From positions 41,066 to 105,065 of the forward strand of contig RPFO01001963.1 in assembly GCA_009746045.1 (NCBI GenBank): 64,000 nt of DNA, in the 5' to 3' direction. Of this stretch, positions 31,112-42,280 are shown piece by piece (position 1 is the stretch's first letter; each line of letters starts with the position of its first letter). Under the pieces are notes generated by a model, which was given only the letters and a program-made list of their open reading frames with translations, ran no database searches and was not told where the DNA came from. The position numbers were made by a program, and so were the translations under genes. The DNA comes from Mesostigma viride (taxonomy: Eukaryota > Streptophyta > Mesostigmatophyceae > Mesostigmatales > Mesostigmataceae).

Positions 31112-32797
31112 ATGTCTTTCGATTACGGTGTATGTCCTGCTTTGATTAATAAAAAGAAGCGCGTTGTTGCGCCTTCCATAACATTAACGACCACAACCGG
31201 AACATATCCTATCGCGTCTCCAATTACAGTTACAGCGACGTTCAGCCAGCCGGTCACGGGGTTCGCCTTAGACGATATCGTCGTAGTCAACGGGGCCATT
31301 GCCAGCCTGAACGGCAGCGGGGCGTCGTACACATTCCAAGTGACGCCAACGACCTCATATTCGCCGACTACAGTAGGCGTCGGAGCGGGGGCGGTGGTCA
31401 ACTTGAAGGGTGCACGTAACAAAGCCTCGACTCCATTGGTCTTCACGTACTCACCCCCTCCAACGGTGACCCTCGCGACGACCGCGGGCTCGACGCCATC
31501 CTCGACACCCGTGGACGTGACCGCCACGTTCAGCACGTCCGTCACGGGGTTCTCGTTGGGCGATATCACGGTGACAAACGGGACAGCCGCCAACCTGACC
31601 GGCAGCGGGGCGTCGTACGCCTTCCAGGTGACGCCGACGACCGCTTACACCGCCACGAGTGTCAATGTGGGCGCTGGAGTTGTCGCGGACGCTTCGATGG
31701 GAACCGCCAACGCGGCTTCCAACACCCTGTCCTTCACGTATGCCCCCCAGCCCACCGTCACGCTGTCAACGTCCGCGGGGTCCACTTCCGCCTGGAGTTT
31801 CATATCCGCGACGGCGACTTTCAGTCGAGCGGTGACCGGTTTTGCATTGGGCGACATCATGGTGACAAACGGGACAGCTTCCAATTTGGTAGGCAGCGGG
31901 GCGTCGTACACGTTCAACGTGACGGCGACGACGGCCAATTCTGCCACGTCCTTCAGCGTCGGCGCAGGGGCCGCGACAGACACAGTGTCCGGGACCGGCA
32001 ACTCAGCTTCGAACTCGCTATCGTTCACGTTTACCCCATACAACCCCGCCACCGATTCGGCCCTGTATGCGTGGTACGACCCAACGGACTCTTCGACGCT
32101 CTACAGCAACACAAATTTTACCACACTCGCCACGACTTCGGTACGGGGTATGAAGGACAAGAAGGGGACCCAGCACTTACTGTGCTTCACCACCAATGCG
32201 CCGACCATCGACAACACTAGCTTAAATTCTAAGCAGTCTCTTCAATTCAGTTACAGTTTGCGTAACGGGCTCCAGAGCGATGGGTTTTTCTGGGGTCGTC
32301 CGCAAAATACTATGATCGTCGTCGCAAAATCAAACACCCCGAGTGTTTACCCTCGCGGGTCAGGTAGTAGCTTGAAAGGCCTCGTTGTCGGTGCTCAAAG
32401 TAATTACGGACTGGGCATCTGCAACAACTGCGACGATTACAAGTTTTATGCGCTTTTGGGTACGGACGGAGCCACTCAACCGATCTGCACGAATGCAGAG
32501 TTTTACGACGGCCGGGCGCACGTGATGGCAGTGTCGTGTGACCTAGGAAGCACGCCAAAAACGTCCATTACCAGATTTGATGGTAGAGATGGTGGGGCGT
32601 ACACAGGTACGGCGGTACAGAATCCAGGAAGGATCTGTGTTGGCGCGGATATAGATTGGAGCACTCGTAACTGGGACGGATGGACCGGCGAGATCCTGAT
32701 CTACAGCACCGCCAAGACCGCGGCCGAGCTCGAACAGATCCGAGGTTATCTAGTGCACAAATGGGGCACGCCTGCCGCCATACCAGCATATAGATAG
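31112..32797 (+). CDS. Adhesin with three Ig-like repeats and a C-terminal LamG/ConA-like domain (PLV1)
   Basis: 561 residues from ATG 31112. After the short N-terminal tag MSFDYGVCPALINKKKR come three tandem repeats of about 95 residues. Each has TVTATFS-x-x-VTGF-x-L-x-DI, NG-x-GSGASY-x-F-x-V-x-(P/A)TT and a SFTY end, as in bacterial surface Ig-like domains. After residue 310 the sequence AWYDPTDSSTLY...IRGYLVHKWG has the start and end signatures of a concanavalin A/LamG-type lectin fold. No signal peptide or membrane segment is visible. It is probably a virion fibre that binds host glycans, anchored by the N-terminal tag, which is also kept in PLV2. Bacterial origin of the Ig repeats is an inference. 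Confidence 0.72.
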   Translation: MSFDYGVCPALINKKKRVVAPSITLTTTTGTYPIASPITVTATFSQPVTGFALDDIVVVNGAIASLNGSGASYTFQVTPTTSYSPTTVGVGAGAVVNLKGARNKASTPLVFTYSPPPTVTLATTAGSTPSSTPVDVTATFSTSVTGFSLGDITVTNGTAANLTGSGASYAFQVTPTTAYTATSVNVGAGVVADASMGTANAASNTLSFTYAPQPTVTLSTSAGSTSAWSFISATATFSRAVTGFALGDIMVTNGTASNLVGSGASYTFNVTATTANSATSFSVGAGAATDTVSGTGNSASNSLSFTFTPYNPATDSALYAWYDPTDSSTLYSNTNFTTLATTSVRGMKDKKGTQHLLCFTTNAPTIDNTSLNSKQSLQFSYSLRNGLQSDGFFWGRPQNTMIVVAKSNTPSVYPRGSGSSLKGLVVGAQSNYGLGICNNCDDYKFYALLGTDGATQPICTNAEFYDGRAHVMAVSCDLGSTPKTSITRFDGRDGGAYTGTAVQNPGRICVGADIDWSTRNWDGWTGEILIYSTAKTAAELEQIRGYLVHKWGTPAAIPAYR

Positions 32798-32834
32798 TCG
32801 CCGAACTATTATCTCTAATAAGATGTAATAAACT

Positions 32835-33347
32835 ATGGACTATCCCACGTATTACCAATACGTCGTCGATTTTAAAGGGATGACGCCGACTATTGACGGA
32901 AGAACCGGGCTGTGTTATTTTAACGTCAAACCAGACCCGCGCGCTCCTGTCATCGATAGCACCTGGCGCGGTGGCGCTCATTGGGTTGGATTTGATTTCG
33001 TCGAGAACCGCGATAATTACAAGGTCATTGGCCTCGTGTCTCCTAGTTTCTTGGGCGGTGAGCAAAATCCGGGGGAATGCGTCGTTCTGTGCTCTGAACA
33101 GATGGATATCGGAGGAGAAGGGATCCCCCTTTACGAATTCTCGCCAAACGCGCATTCGTTCTATAACCTCAAGGACCCATACCTGTTCAGGCACGGAGGA
33201 CAGCTGGTGATCGGTCTAGTTCACATCGACAGAGAGGAAGAGGATACCGACAACTACAAACCAGTGGGGAGTTTCCGATCGTTTGTGTGCATCTTGCGTT
33301 TCGAGAAGGTCCGCGGATTCGATTCGTGTAAATGCCATCACAAGTAG
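32835..33347 (+). CDS. Unknown protein near the right end of PLV1 (170 aa)
   Basis: An open frame from ATG 32835 (MDYPTYYQYVVDFKGMTPTI) to 33347, following the adhesin at 37 bases. It contains aromatic-rich beta-like segments (RGGAHWVGFDFVENRDNYKV, PLYEFSPNAHSFYNL) and ends in CKCHHK. No family is recognised. The PLV2 counterpart would lie beyond the window. Codon use is like the neighbouring viral genes. Confidence 0.55.
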   Translation: MDYPTYYQYVVDFKGMTPTIDGRTGLCYFNVKPDPRAPVIDSTWRGGAHWVGFDFVENRDNYKVIGLVSPSFLGGEQNPGECVVLCSEQMDIGGEGIPLYEFSPNAHSFYNLKDPYLFRHGGQLVIGLVHIDREEEDTDNYKPVGSFRSFVCILRFEKVRGFDSCKCHHK

Positions 33348-33442
33348 ACAGGATTTAACGCGCAATGACTCGGTGTAAATGGTGACTGTTATCGTATTTG
33401 ATTAATAAATTATCTTACATGAATCTATAAACCGTTTCCAGC

Positions 33443-33820
33443 ATGTTCGTTACCATGAATGACATTCTCAATTGCATCGATGCCTGCAAACCGGGCAGTG
33501 GCGGGTACATCCAGAGCGGCACGCGAAGGTCCGTCAACGCCGCAGAAGTCGCGCGAGTTTCTTGCACTGTCGCCGGAAAGCCCGACCCGTACGAGGACAA
33601 TTACAATCTCGAATTAGACCACATAGACGATCCACGCATCTTCTCGTCGGCTGCTGTGTGCGCCTTAGAAGACGACGCGACTCTTGACGAAATTATCAAG
33701 GCGTGCGAGGACTTGGTTGTTTTATCCATAATGGCCGGCTGCGTCACCGGCAGACAATCCATTTCCTCGTCGGCGTTTGACCAAGTGAAGGAACGACTGC
33801 AGCTCCTGAGAGGCGATTGA
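33443..33820 (+). CDS. Unknown protein at the right edge of PLV1 (125 aa)
   Basis: An open frame from ATG 33443, or from a second ATG at 33455 (MNDILNCIDACKPGSGGY), to 33820. It ends 5 bases before the inverted repeat begins. It is acidic and mainly helical in look (DPRIFSSAAVCALEDDATLDEII...). No family is recognised. It is the last gene of the element. Confidence 0.5.
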   Translation: MFVTMNDILNCIDACKPGSGGYIQSGTRRSVNAAEVARVSCTVAGKPDPYEDNYNLELDHIDDPRIFSSAAVCALEDDATLDEIIKACEDLVVLSIMAGCVTGRQSISSSAFDQVKERLQLLRGD

Positions 33821-33825
33821 CACCC

Positions 33826-34440
33826 CGCTCCTCTCCCGCGACGGCGCAGGAATTCGCAGGAACGCGCAGGCGATCAGGCGCGCGTTTGGCGTGGGTGGGT
33901 GGTTGTTGACGGTTCTGTCAGAATAGGCCTTTTTGCTCAGATATACTTAGAACTTCCTCTAAAATCTCTGAGCAAAAAGGCCTATTCCACACACACACCC
34001 TCGCACGTTGACGCGTGCGAATCGCGCGTTCCCCACGAACGACCCCGGCCGTCCACGGAGGTCCCGCGCGTTCTGCGGTTGGTGCGTGGCGTGGGTTGGG
34101 CGGTGGTTGATGGTTCTGTCAGAATAGGCAAAATTGCTCAGATAAGTATAGAACTACCTTTAAAATCTCTGAGCAATTTTGCCTATTCCACACACACTCA
34201 CATGTTGACGCGGTGACAGATGCCAGCATTTCTATGACATCCTAAAGCCCCGCGACCCCTGAGCAAGGGTTGGCAGGGGTCGGGAAGGCGTGGCTGCACC
34301 GTGACAGATGTCAGTAGCAAACCAAAAACCCAATATTTTATCACTCAAGTTATCACTCAACCATCATCACTCAAGAATGGCTCCCCGGTACCCCACATGA
34401 CCCCATCACTCAATGAGGGGCTATATATATATATATATAA
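33826..34440 (-). repeat. PLV1 right terminal inverted repeat
   Basis: Reverse complement of 16499-17112, including both hairpins (33922-33986 and 34123-34187). Small differences, such as ATTCG versus ATCCG near the inner edge, show that the copies are not perfectly identical. Confidence 0.9.
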
Positions 34441-36754
34441 CGACTTAGATTTGGGAGACATCTCACGTGGGCACGACTCGAGCTCCAGATGCCGTGCCGG
34501 CACGACGTTTCGCTCTGTGTCGAGTGTGTCTGAACTCGTTAGCCTCGCGAACTGCGAAACTCACGTGAGTGATTAATATTATTTGGTGCTCGGCAGTCCA
34601 TGGAAGCGTGTTGGTAAATGACCAGAAATAGTCAACTCAACTCAAGTCAATGTTTGTCGGGAGAACCTGAAATCTCCTGAAATGCTGCTTGAAGATCTTG
34701 CCCGCAAGGAATCTTTCTTGGGAACCAATAGCGTTTCGAGTTTGGATTTGCATGCGCTGAGGTCTCCACTCTCCACAAAGATTTCGTTTGTTTGCTTCAA
34801 CCCGATATAATTATCTCACCGCAGATTGCGATGGCTGCTGTGCGGCGTGGGCTTCAACTAACTAATTAACTAACCGCAGATTGCGGGTGGAGAATCTTTG
34901 ACCCTCTAGAGCCAAAAGCTGCCAAAAAAATCTAAAAATATCTAAGTAATATCTAAATAATATCTAATCTACATATTATACTGATAATTGTACGGTGCAC
35001 AGAAAATCGTACGGTGCTCAGAAAGTCATAGAGTACCAATGCATTCTCAGGCGGCAGCACAAGAACTATTATGTGCACTGTGCAGAGTTCCTTCTTTATT
35101 ATTATATGGCCTGGTATGCACAACATTGCAATTGCCGATCCACAGCATGAATGCCGGCCATTTTGGTGATGTGGTAATTGCTACATAAACATACAAGTCA
35201 ACCGCTTTCCTAGCCATCTCGTAAATGCCGACGGAGGAAGTGTTCTGTCAACCTGACTTTGCGGGTCCACCGCTCACATAGATTACACCGTTGCTATTCA
35301 CGGTGATGAAGCCCAGTCATTCTGTTGCTAGCTTGCAATGTGCCCCCTCGTTTGCTACACAATCCATCCTTTAGTCGCAACCTCGGGTGCTCTCAGCCCA
35401 TACGTAGATTCTACCAAGTCGCGCTCGTCGCGTGTATCCCAGGCTGCCCATACGTTTCGGAAGACTGAGAGGCCAAGTGGGGGCTGTCCGCCGCTAAGAC
35501 GTTTGCGACTGCCGGTACCCCGAAGACAAAAGTCACCACCTCGCTGTATCTCCGTCATGATGGTTGGCGAGACAAAGACTTTGCTGGATTCGCTCTCTCC
35601 GGCCATGACGGTGAGGAGCAATCAACATCGGCCTATGGTCTTTAGTCATGGCGTGCCCATATCTCTGGGCATTCATCCCTGACGGCACGTTAAATTCTCG
35701 GTAACGGGACAGCGTTGGTTTTGGGGGAACCCGCAGTTTTGCTGAGAGTAATTGAAAGTGAGAAGTCCGGGTATTAAAAAATGGGGGGACCCTTGTCTGC
35801 TGGCCGAAAGGAAAATTACAGGTGGTCTCGTGCTCCCTACACGCGCACCCATGCCCATATTCACCCACCGACACCTTCCTACCACACACCGACGCACCTG
35901 GCAAGAATATGCCCAATGTCCCACCCACCCACCCACCCACCCACCCACCCACCCACCCACCCACCCACCCACCCACCCACCCACCCACCCACCCACCCAC
36001 CCACCCACCCACCCCCACCCACCCACCCACCCACCCACCCACCCACCCACCCACCCACCCACCCACCCACCCACCCACCCACCCACCCACCCACCCACCC
36101 ACCCACCCACCCACCCGTCACCAACCTGCGTCTCGTGCCGCAGGTATGACCTCATGGGGGTCAGCAAGATGGGTACAAAGGCATGCCTGCTGCCCTTCAA
36201 ATGTCAAGTATGCCCGGGGACATGGTGCCACTGTTGACGCAGCTCCCTGGGCTTCCCTGCCAGTAAGCCTGGTTGGGGACCCTCCCCCCCTCCCCCCCCA
36301 TTAAAAACGGACCGTGCCATTCCCCCGGGGGTGAACCAATGTACGCAAAAGCTGGGCCGCTTCGGCTGGGTAAGCCTGACAGATGGATTGGTAGCCCCTG
36401 TAGGATCGACGCAATCCCTTCTACCCTTCGACTGGACAAGCTAGAAAAATGGATTGCTACGCTGGTCAGATCGACACGATCTCTTCCAGCACCATGAGGG
36501 TGAATGCTGCGTGGCTCCCCCATGGGACCGCGTGTCAGATTATCTGGTCAGTAAGTGGGTGCCTGGTTGCCAAGTAGCGGCAGGGTGCATATCGTCAGCA
36601 AGGTAGCCGGCGTGCTTCCTTTCCTGCTGCAAAGCTCCCATTCCCTATTTCATCCATTTGTCGTCACCTGGCCCCTTATCAAGTGATGGTCCCATGCACT
36701 GCCCCGTGGCACTGCCTCCCCCCCGCTCCCTCCCCCCCGATCTCCCTGCGCAAG
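34441..36754. other. Host DNA between PLV1 and the ZIP gene
   Basis: Mostly AT-rich at first (34441-35330), with no supportable gene. An open stretch of about 60 codons around 35475-35644 (LSAAKTFATAGTPKTKV..., plus strand) has coding-like composition but no recognised domain. The interval also holds the (CCCA)n array and probably upstream exons or the 5' region of the ZIP gene. Confidence 0.5.
35920..36115. repeat. (CCCA)n tetranucleotide array
   Basis: About 48 tandem CCCA units with one interruption at about 36011-36015. Long Gly-Trp-Val and Thr-His-Pro ORFs across it are artefacts. Confidence 0.95.
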
Positions 36755-38842
36755 ATGTCCACCCTGGCAGGGCTCTCCACGGGTCTGGGCGGCCTGCTCG
36801 CGGTCGTGCGGCGCCCCGACAACATTCTGCTTGCGTTCCTGCTGGGCACCGCGATCGGCGTCATGTCCACGCTGGGCCTGGTGGACATGCTGGTCGCCAA
36901 CGCGATCGAGCACGGGGTCGCCCCCATCGGTACATCCTTTGCGTGCGGGGTCGGGCTGTACCTGCTCGTGGCCCCGTTCCTGCCCGATGTCTCCCCTGAG
37001 ATGCTCACAGGGTCCCACCACCTCAAGGCCGATGACGAGGAGGTGAGCGACGAGGAGAGCTCGCATGGACACAAGCACCCGATTCCACCCGCCGACACAA
37101 TGGGCCACGGGACCAGCGGCGGGGGTAGCAGTGGCCCTTTGAGCGTGGACCATGGGGGGGCGATCCGGCCACGGGGGGGGGGCGGGGGACCCGCGACGTC
37201 ACCAGCGACCAGCAAGGGGACGGCCACCAGCATCATCGGACCAGCTTGGATGCCCCTGGGGCCAGGTCTGCCCCGGGTGGCCCCTCGGTGGGGCTGGAGG
37301 GGCGAGCGCGGCTGCTCCGGTTGGGCCTGGTCATGGCGCTCGTGCTCACGCTCCACAACATACCCGAGGGCGTCGCGGTGGCCATGGCGACCATGTCGGA
37401 CGAGAGCTACGGCATGCTCACCGCGGTGGCCATCGCGTTCCATGTACGTGGCAACGGGCGCCCAGGCTGCGCGGCCGTTTTGTAATCCACCCCCCTGGCC
37501 CCGTTGGCGCTCTTGCCCTTCGCCCGCTGGCCTCTCGCGTTCCCCTTGTCGGCCCCTTCGGCCATCGTGATCTCCTCGGCATAACTCCATGGCGTTGGTC
37601 TATATGGCACAAATGTGGCGTTCCGTGGCCCCCGTGTGCGCCTGGCCCCCTTCCCCCCCCGTTGCTTTTCCCTGGCCTTCCAACTTCTGTTCTCAGTTGT
37701 GTGGCAACAGATGCATGTGGTCCTCCGGTGCATGCCTCTTGTCGTGGCCCATCTCTCTGTCAGTGCACATTTTTTTTCACGGTGTGTTTATTTCTTGCGC
37801 GTGCTCCTGTGCCTCTGGGACATTACCCCGTGACCCCTTTCGTTGACCATCCTGTCACAGCAAGTACTCCATTTTTCGTACCAACTTCCTCCCTACGTAT
37901 GCCCTTTTGGGTGTGGGTTGACTCAGGACATCCCCACGGACACAACTTAGCCCACGCAAGTACTTACTTACTTTAGCCCTGGTGTCATAAAACCGACCAC
38001 TGCATCATGTTTGTTGGCTTCTTACGGTCTTTTCTCCTAGATATGGTGGAAGCAGAATATCCCCCCAGGCATCCTGGTGTCGTAACCAAGTCGTGGACCC
38101 TGTGTGTGGGCTCTACACGATGCTCCTATTTCTGCTACTATCTGATGGCAACAGAACATCCCCGAGGGCATCGTGTGCGCCGCGCCCGTTTACGCGGCCA
38201 CGGGAAGCCGGTGGAAGGCGCTCGCGTTGGCGCTGGCGTCCGGGCTGGCAGAGCCCCTGGGGGCGGGTGCATCCTCGCTGCTGCTGTACAGATACCTGAC
38301 AGAGGTGAGCGTGGGTGGGTGGGTGGGCTCTGCATGACCATGCAAGTTAGAGGTATCGGAATAGGGGGGTAGAGACCGTTGGGTTTTGCTGTGAATAGGG
38401 GGTAGCTGTGAATAGTTACTGGAATAAGGGGGGTAGAGATCATTTGGTTATGCTGTGAAATGTATACTCCTATAAGCACTTGAAACTGGGAGGGAATGGT
38501 GCTGCCCTTCACATCTGTGCTCGCGATCCTGATCCGTTCCTGTTTGCTGGAAGTCTCTTGGTTAGTCATGAGTGTGGCTCAAGAGCTTCATCAGGTTGCA
38601 AATTTTTCTTTCTTATCTCTCATTCTTTGCTAACATCAACGCGCATCGGTGTCACCGGCTCTTGCTTGTGTGTGCAGGACCGTGTGCACTTAATGCTTGC
38701 GTTTGTTGGAGGCATTATGGTCGCCGTGTGCCAGGTGGAGCTTATCCCTGAAGGGAAGAAATGCCGCAGTGACCGCCATCTGCTGGCGGGAATCCTGACA
38801 GGGGCCGTGTTTATGGGTGCGACACTTTATGTGGGAGTGTAG
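36755..38842 (+). CDS. ZIP-family zinc transporter, at least three exons
   Basis: Exon 1: ATG 36755 (MSTLAGLSTGLGGLL) to the donor CAT|GTACGT after 37443. Exon 2: 38155-38304, starting after CAACAG. Exon 3: 38678-38842, ending VFMGATLYVGV. Membrane helices include LLAFLLGTAIGVMSTLGLVD and FACGVGLYLLVAPFLPDV. A His-rich loop (SSHGHKHP) precedes TM4 with TLHNIPEGVAVAM. TM5 gives HNIPEGIVCAAPV across the exon 1/2 junction, and GGIMVAVCQVELIPE lies in exon 3. The paired HNIPEG motifs are the metal-binding signature of the GufA/ZupT-like ZIP branch. It would move Zn(II) or related cations into the cytosol. The frame shifts once inside the loop, at poly-G runs around 37156-37190, probably a homopolymer miscount or a tiny intron. 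The first part of TM1 may be in an upstream exon. Confidence 0.82.
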
Positions 38843-39455
38843 ACAACGCGAGCCTTTAGAGTACTGCTCATTCGGTCCTCCCGATATTTGATAGTCAGTT
38901 TTACTTTTCCTACGAATTGGTACGTGTTAGCATGTACTGTGACCCTGTATATAAGGACAAGCAATTCACACATGTAGTTGTTGTATCCTAGTTTCTTTGA
39001 GTTGGTTGTAAGTTGGAACAGATTAATTTAAATGCACGTTCCTCATGTGTTTGATGTGCGTATATCAGCAGTATAAGCTTTTTCTACAACGAGCACTCTC
39101 TAGTAACAGAAGGCCGAATATCGATCGTTGTACGTGCAGTCATCTGTGCATACTCATCTTTCTGGCCTGCCCTGGTTGTCTCCTTGATACTCATCATTCA
39201 TGTCATATAGACTGCGTCACGTGGGTGCATGCCAAAATTCCTGTAAAGGAATGTTAAGAACCGTTATTTGAAGGGAGGGTGCCCAAGCTAGCTCGCACAG
39301 CCCCAAGGGGAGCAGGCCACAGAGCGCACTGTAGCTCAGCATCATGCATGGTGCGAGCGCAACTGTACATGGGTGTAGTTTACAACAACAAGTAGGCTGA
39401 CGCAATTGGGCTCATTCAAGACATTTGATATAAGGCGCATAGCCACGTAAATGAA
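38843..39455. other. 3' flank of the ZIP gene and dispersed repeats
   Basis: No gene seen. 39205-39440 is similar to 4870-5140 (GACTGCGTCACGTGGGTGC, GGAGGGTGCCC, CAGGCCACAGAGCGC, TAGGCTGACGCA), so it is a second copy of a dispersed repeat of about 240 bases. Confidence 0.6.
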
Positions 39456-39960
39456 CTGAATTGAATTGAATTGAATTGAATTGAATTGAATTGAATTGAA
39501 TTGAATTGAATTGAATTGAATTGAATTGAATTGAATTGAATTGAATTGAATTGAATTGAATTGAATTGAATTGAATTGAATTGAATTGAATTGAATTGAA
39601 TTGAATTGAATTGAATTGAATTGAATTGAATTGAATTGAATTGAATTGAATTGAATTGAATTGAATTGAATTGAATTGAATTGAATTGAATTGAATTGAA
39701 TTGAATTGTAACATAACTCCGTTGGGAGCTAGCAAATGTATCCCTGAGAAGGGGATCGAATATGGCTTTTAATACACTATATATGGGCTACTTCCTGCAA
39801 GGGTAGCTAGAGTGCAAACTGCATGCACTTGCTCTGGGTGCACAAAGTGCACCTGCACACCACTGTGTATTCCAGCACCTAGGGGCGCAGACATAGGGGA
39901 TTTCTGGCCTGCGCTGGTTGTCTCTTTGATAGGGGGAAAGATCATGATCATGGCGAAACA
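39456..39960 (-). mobile_element. LINE copy D: solo 3' end with a giant (TTGAA)n tail
   Basis: Read on the minus strand, 39960-39711 matches the 3' region of LINE copy A (7300-7545), ending CCCAACGGAGTTATGTT. It is followed by about 49 perfect AATTC-type repeats (39461-39705). The array stands where the other copies carry short AT-rich tails, so it is an expanded LINE tail. Confidence 0.65.
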
Positions 39961-40316
39961 ATGGCTAGAGCATTAAATTAAATTCAATTAAATTATAACA
40001 TGTCTCCGTTGGGAGATCATGTAGCACATATTCCAGGGTGGATGGGTGGGGTGAAGGAAGCCGCATAATCGAACTAACCTAACTCTAAGCTACATCTAGT
40101 CTAGAAAAGCCTATCTACGCTACTCATCAAAACGGCTCCTCCTCTTGGGGGGAGGCGGCTTGCCCACAGGGGCTGGCGTGTGAGCCTTGACAATCTTCTG
40201 CCACCGCTTCTTGTCCTGCATGGCAGTCCAGAGAAGGGAGAGAGAGGGGATGCGGTACTCAAACTGGGCTGGGACCACTAGGTCGTCCAGCAACATCTAG
40301 GTCATGGCATGTTTCC

Positions 40317-42245
40317 CTACCCTTTTAGGAATGTTCTTGGGGCCAGGCCAGGGCAAAATATGCCGCCCTGGTTGGCCGAGCCGCTGGGGAGTACCGGCCA
40401 GACCAAGGGCGGTGTCGATCGACCTGGCTGGTGCGAGCAAGATGTCCTAACTCCTACAAATGCTATCCTACGCTGCCTAATCTCATCCGAAATACGAGGC
40501 ATACCGTGATACAAAGACTCTAATGACCTACGCTGAGAAAACCCTACATTCAGGACCTGTCGGAGCATCCAGGTTACCGTGCCGTCTAGCTTGGCTGCCA
40601 GTGTTGCCGTGAGTGTCCACGCCTCGGCGCCATACGTGAGCACCGTGAGGACGAGGACCGGCCTTGAAGAGCATGCACTTGCGGTGCTCGTCCAGGCCCG
40701 GCCTTGGAGCGCCAGTAGGTGTTGAGCGAATGTTCGAAGCCTAGCCCAGGTCAGGCCAATGCGGACGTCCACGTCGTCGGCGGTGTCAGGGAGCATGCTC
40801 AGTCCCCAACAGTTTGAAGCGGTCGCGGAATGGGACCTCCGTCCCGTCGAGCAGGCGCGGCAGCGGTGGACGACTGGAGGCCCCAATCACCATAGCCTCA
40901 GTTTTGACACTAATCTCCAGCCCCACCGCCCTCGCCTCCAGGCCCAGACAGTCCAGCCAGGTCTGAATGTGCTCGGGGCGCGCGATGAGGGTGGTGTCGT
41001 CCGCATAAATCAGGTCAGCCAGGCGGTAACCCGTGCTAACCCCGCCGTGCCCACGCTCGTTAAGGATGTCCAAGCCTGGCTCAAACCCCTTAAGATCGAG
41101 CAGTAAAGCGCGCACGTGCCTGGCGCATGACGTGGTCCACGACAATAATGAACAGGTATGGAGACAGGAAACAACCTTGCCACACCCCGTGGTGAAGGGG
41201 GCCGGAATGGTGGGGTGGTGCCTTCCGCAGTCCGCACTACTGCCTGTGAGCCCTCATACAGTCGGCGAATGGCAGCAATAAACGCTGGTGGCACTCGGTC
41301 CAGAGCTAGGATGGCCCAAAGAGCCTCCCAGAGGACCGTGTCAAAGGCCTTGATATAGTCAACAAAAATGAAGACCAGCGGCAAACAGTCAGGGCAAAGG
41401 CGACGCACCTCCTCCATCAACCGGCGCGCGACAAACACAGCCATGACATGCATGCATGCAGTGTTACGACCACGACGAAAACCCATCTGAGACTCACCCA
41501 GGTGTGGGTCCAGCGCGGCGCGGAGCCTGTGCAGCATCATGCGCATGAAGACCTTCAGCGCGGCGCTCTGGAGGCAGACACCCCGGTAGTTACCGGGGGC
41601 AGCAGCAGAGCCCTTCTTGTACAGCATGACGCGGATGGCCGTCTGCCATTCAGCAGGCGGAGGCTCGTCAGAAAGCAGGACGCGGTTGCAGAACGCCAGC
41701 AGAAGATCCCTAACCGCTGGATCAGGGGTCTTCAGCATCTGGAAAGGCACCTGGTCGGCACCGACCGCTGCATCGTACCGTAGGCAAGCAAGGGCGCCGT
41801 CCAATTCCTTCAAAGTGAAGGGGTGGACGACGCCGTCAGTGGCAAGCCAGCCCTCCTGCAAGGCGGGGACTTGGTAGTCCGCGGCCGAGGAAGGGGGCGC
41901 TGGCGGCGGCGGGGGTCCGGCAACCCCGAGGCGGGCGGCCGTCTCGGGGTGAAGCGGCGGGGGGGGGCGCGCGAGCCCCACCGGTCAAGGAAACATTGTG
42001 GGCCAACCAGCGGTCAAGGCTTACCGGCGCCGTGCCGTCCCCCGTGTGCTCCACCGGGGTGCGCTGCCGCCGGCCGCCGAGCCGGTCGAGGTGGTACCAC
42101 ATGGCCTTGCCCTGGTTGCGAGCTTGGCAGGCCTTGGCATCGGCGATGCACTGGGCCGCCTCCGCGTCCTGAGCGTGCTCGTAGGCCTCCACGAGGCTAG
42201 AGCATGGCTTCTCAGAAGAGAGTAGCTCGAGATCTGCATGGGCAC
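40317..42245 (-). pseudogene. LINE reverse transcriptase (copy B), multiple frameshifts
   Basis: Frame segments in order: 42192-41836 (MEAYEHAQDAEAAQCIADAK), 41981-41010 and 41145-40786, then 40886-40317. RT blocks include PAEWQTAIRVMLYKKGSAAA, PGNYRGVCLQSAALKVFMRM, SQMGFRRGRNTACMHVMAVF, FVDYIKAFDTVLWEALW, and the catalytic YADD in LADLIYADDTTLIA. The final block is the thumb-type TYGAEAWTLTATLAAKLDG and SLESLYHGMPRISDEIRQRR. The YRGVCL, F-x-D-x-x-KAFDTV and YADD set places it with RTE/L1-type LINEs. No apurinic endonuclease domain is visible upstream, so it is truncated or of a different type from canonical L1. It is not functional in this copy. Confidence 0.78.
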
Positions 42246-42280
42246 AGCATAACTAAATAAGGCTAGGCATCATCTGGGGT

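Larger units (their letters stand above)
16499..34440. mobile_element. PLV1: integrated Polinton-like virus
   Basis: An element of about 17.9 kb is bounded by inverted repeats (16499-17112 and 33826-34440). It encodes the PLV hallmark set: double jelly-roll major capsid protein, a probable penton protein, a packaging ATPase and a tyrosine recombinase, with a primase-helicase for replication. No protein-primed family B DNA polymerase or cysteine protease ORF is visible, so it is not a canonical Polinton/Maverick. Replication/packaging genes are on the minus strand and virion genes on the plus strand, diverging near 24320. No clear target-site duplication was seen: the flanks read CAAAC on the left and CGACT on the right. 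The homologous element at 47.9-64 kb has the same order. Confidence 0.88.

Noticed and set aside
31123-32052. Minus-strand ORFs opposite the Ig-like repeats
   Set aside because: Shadow frames of the repetitive adhesin gene.
35533-36304. Gly-Trp-Val and Thr-His-Pro repeat ORFs
   Set aside because: Translations of the (CCCA)n array with no independent coding signal.
39412-39735. ORF of repeated FNSIQ residues
   Set aside because: Translation of the (TTGAA)n array.
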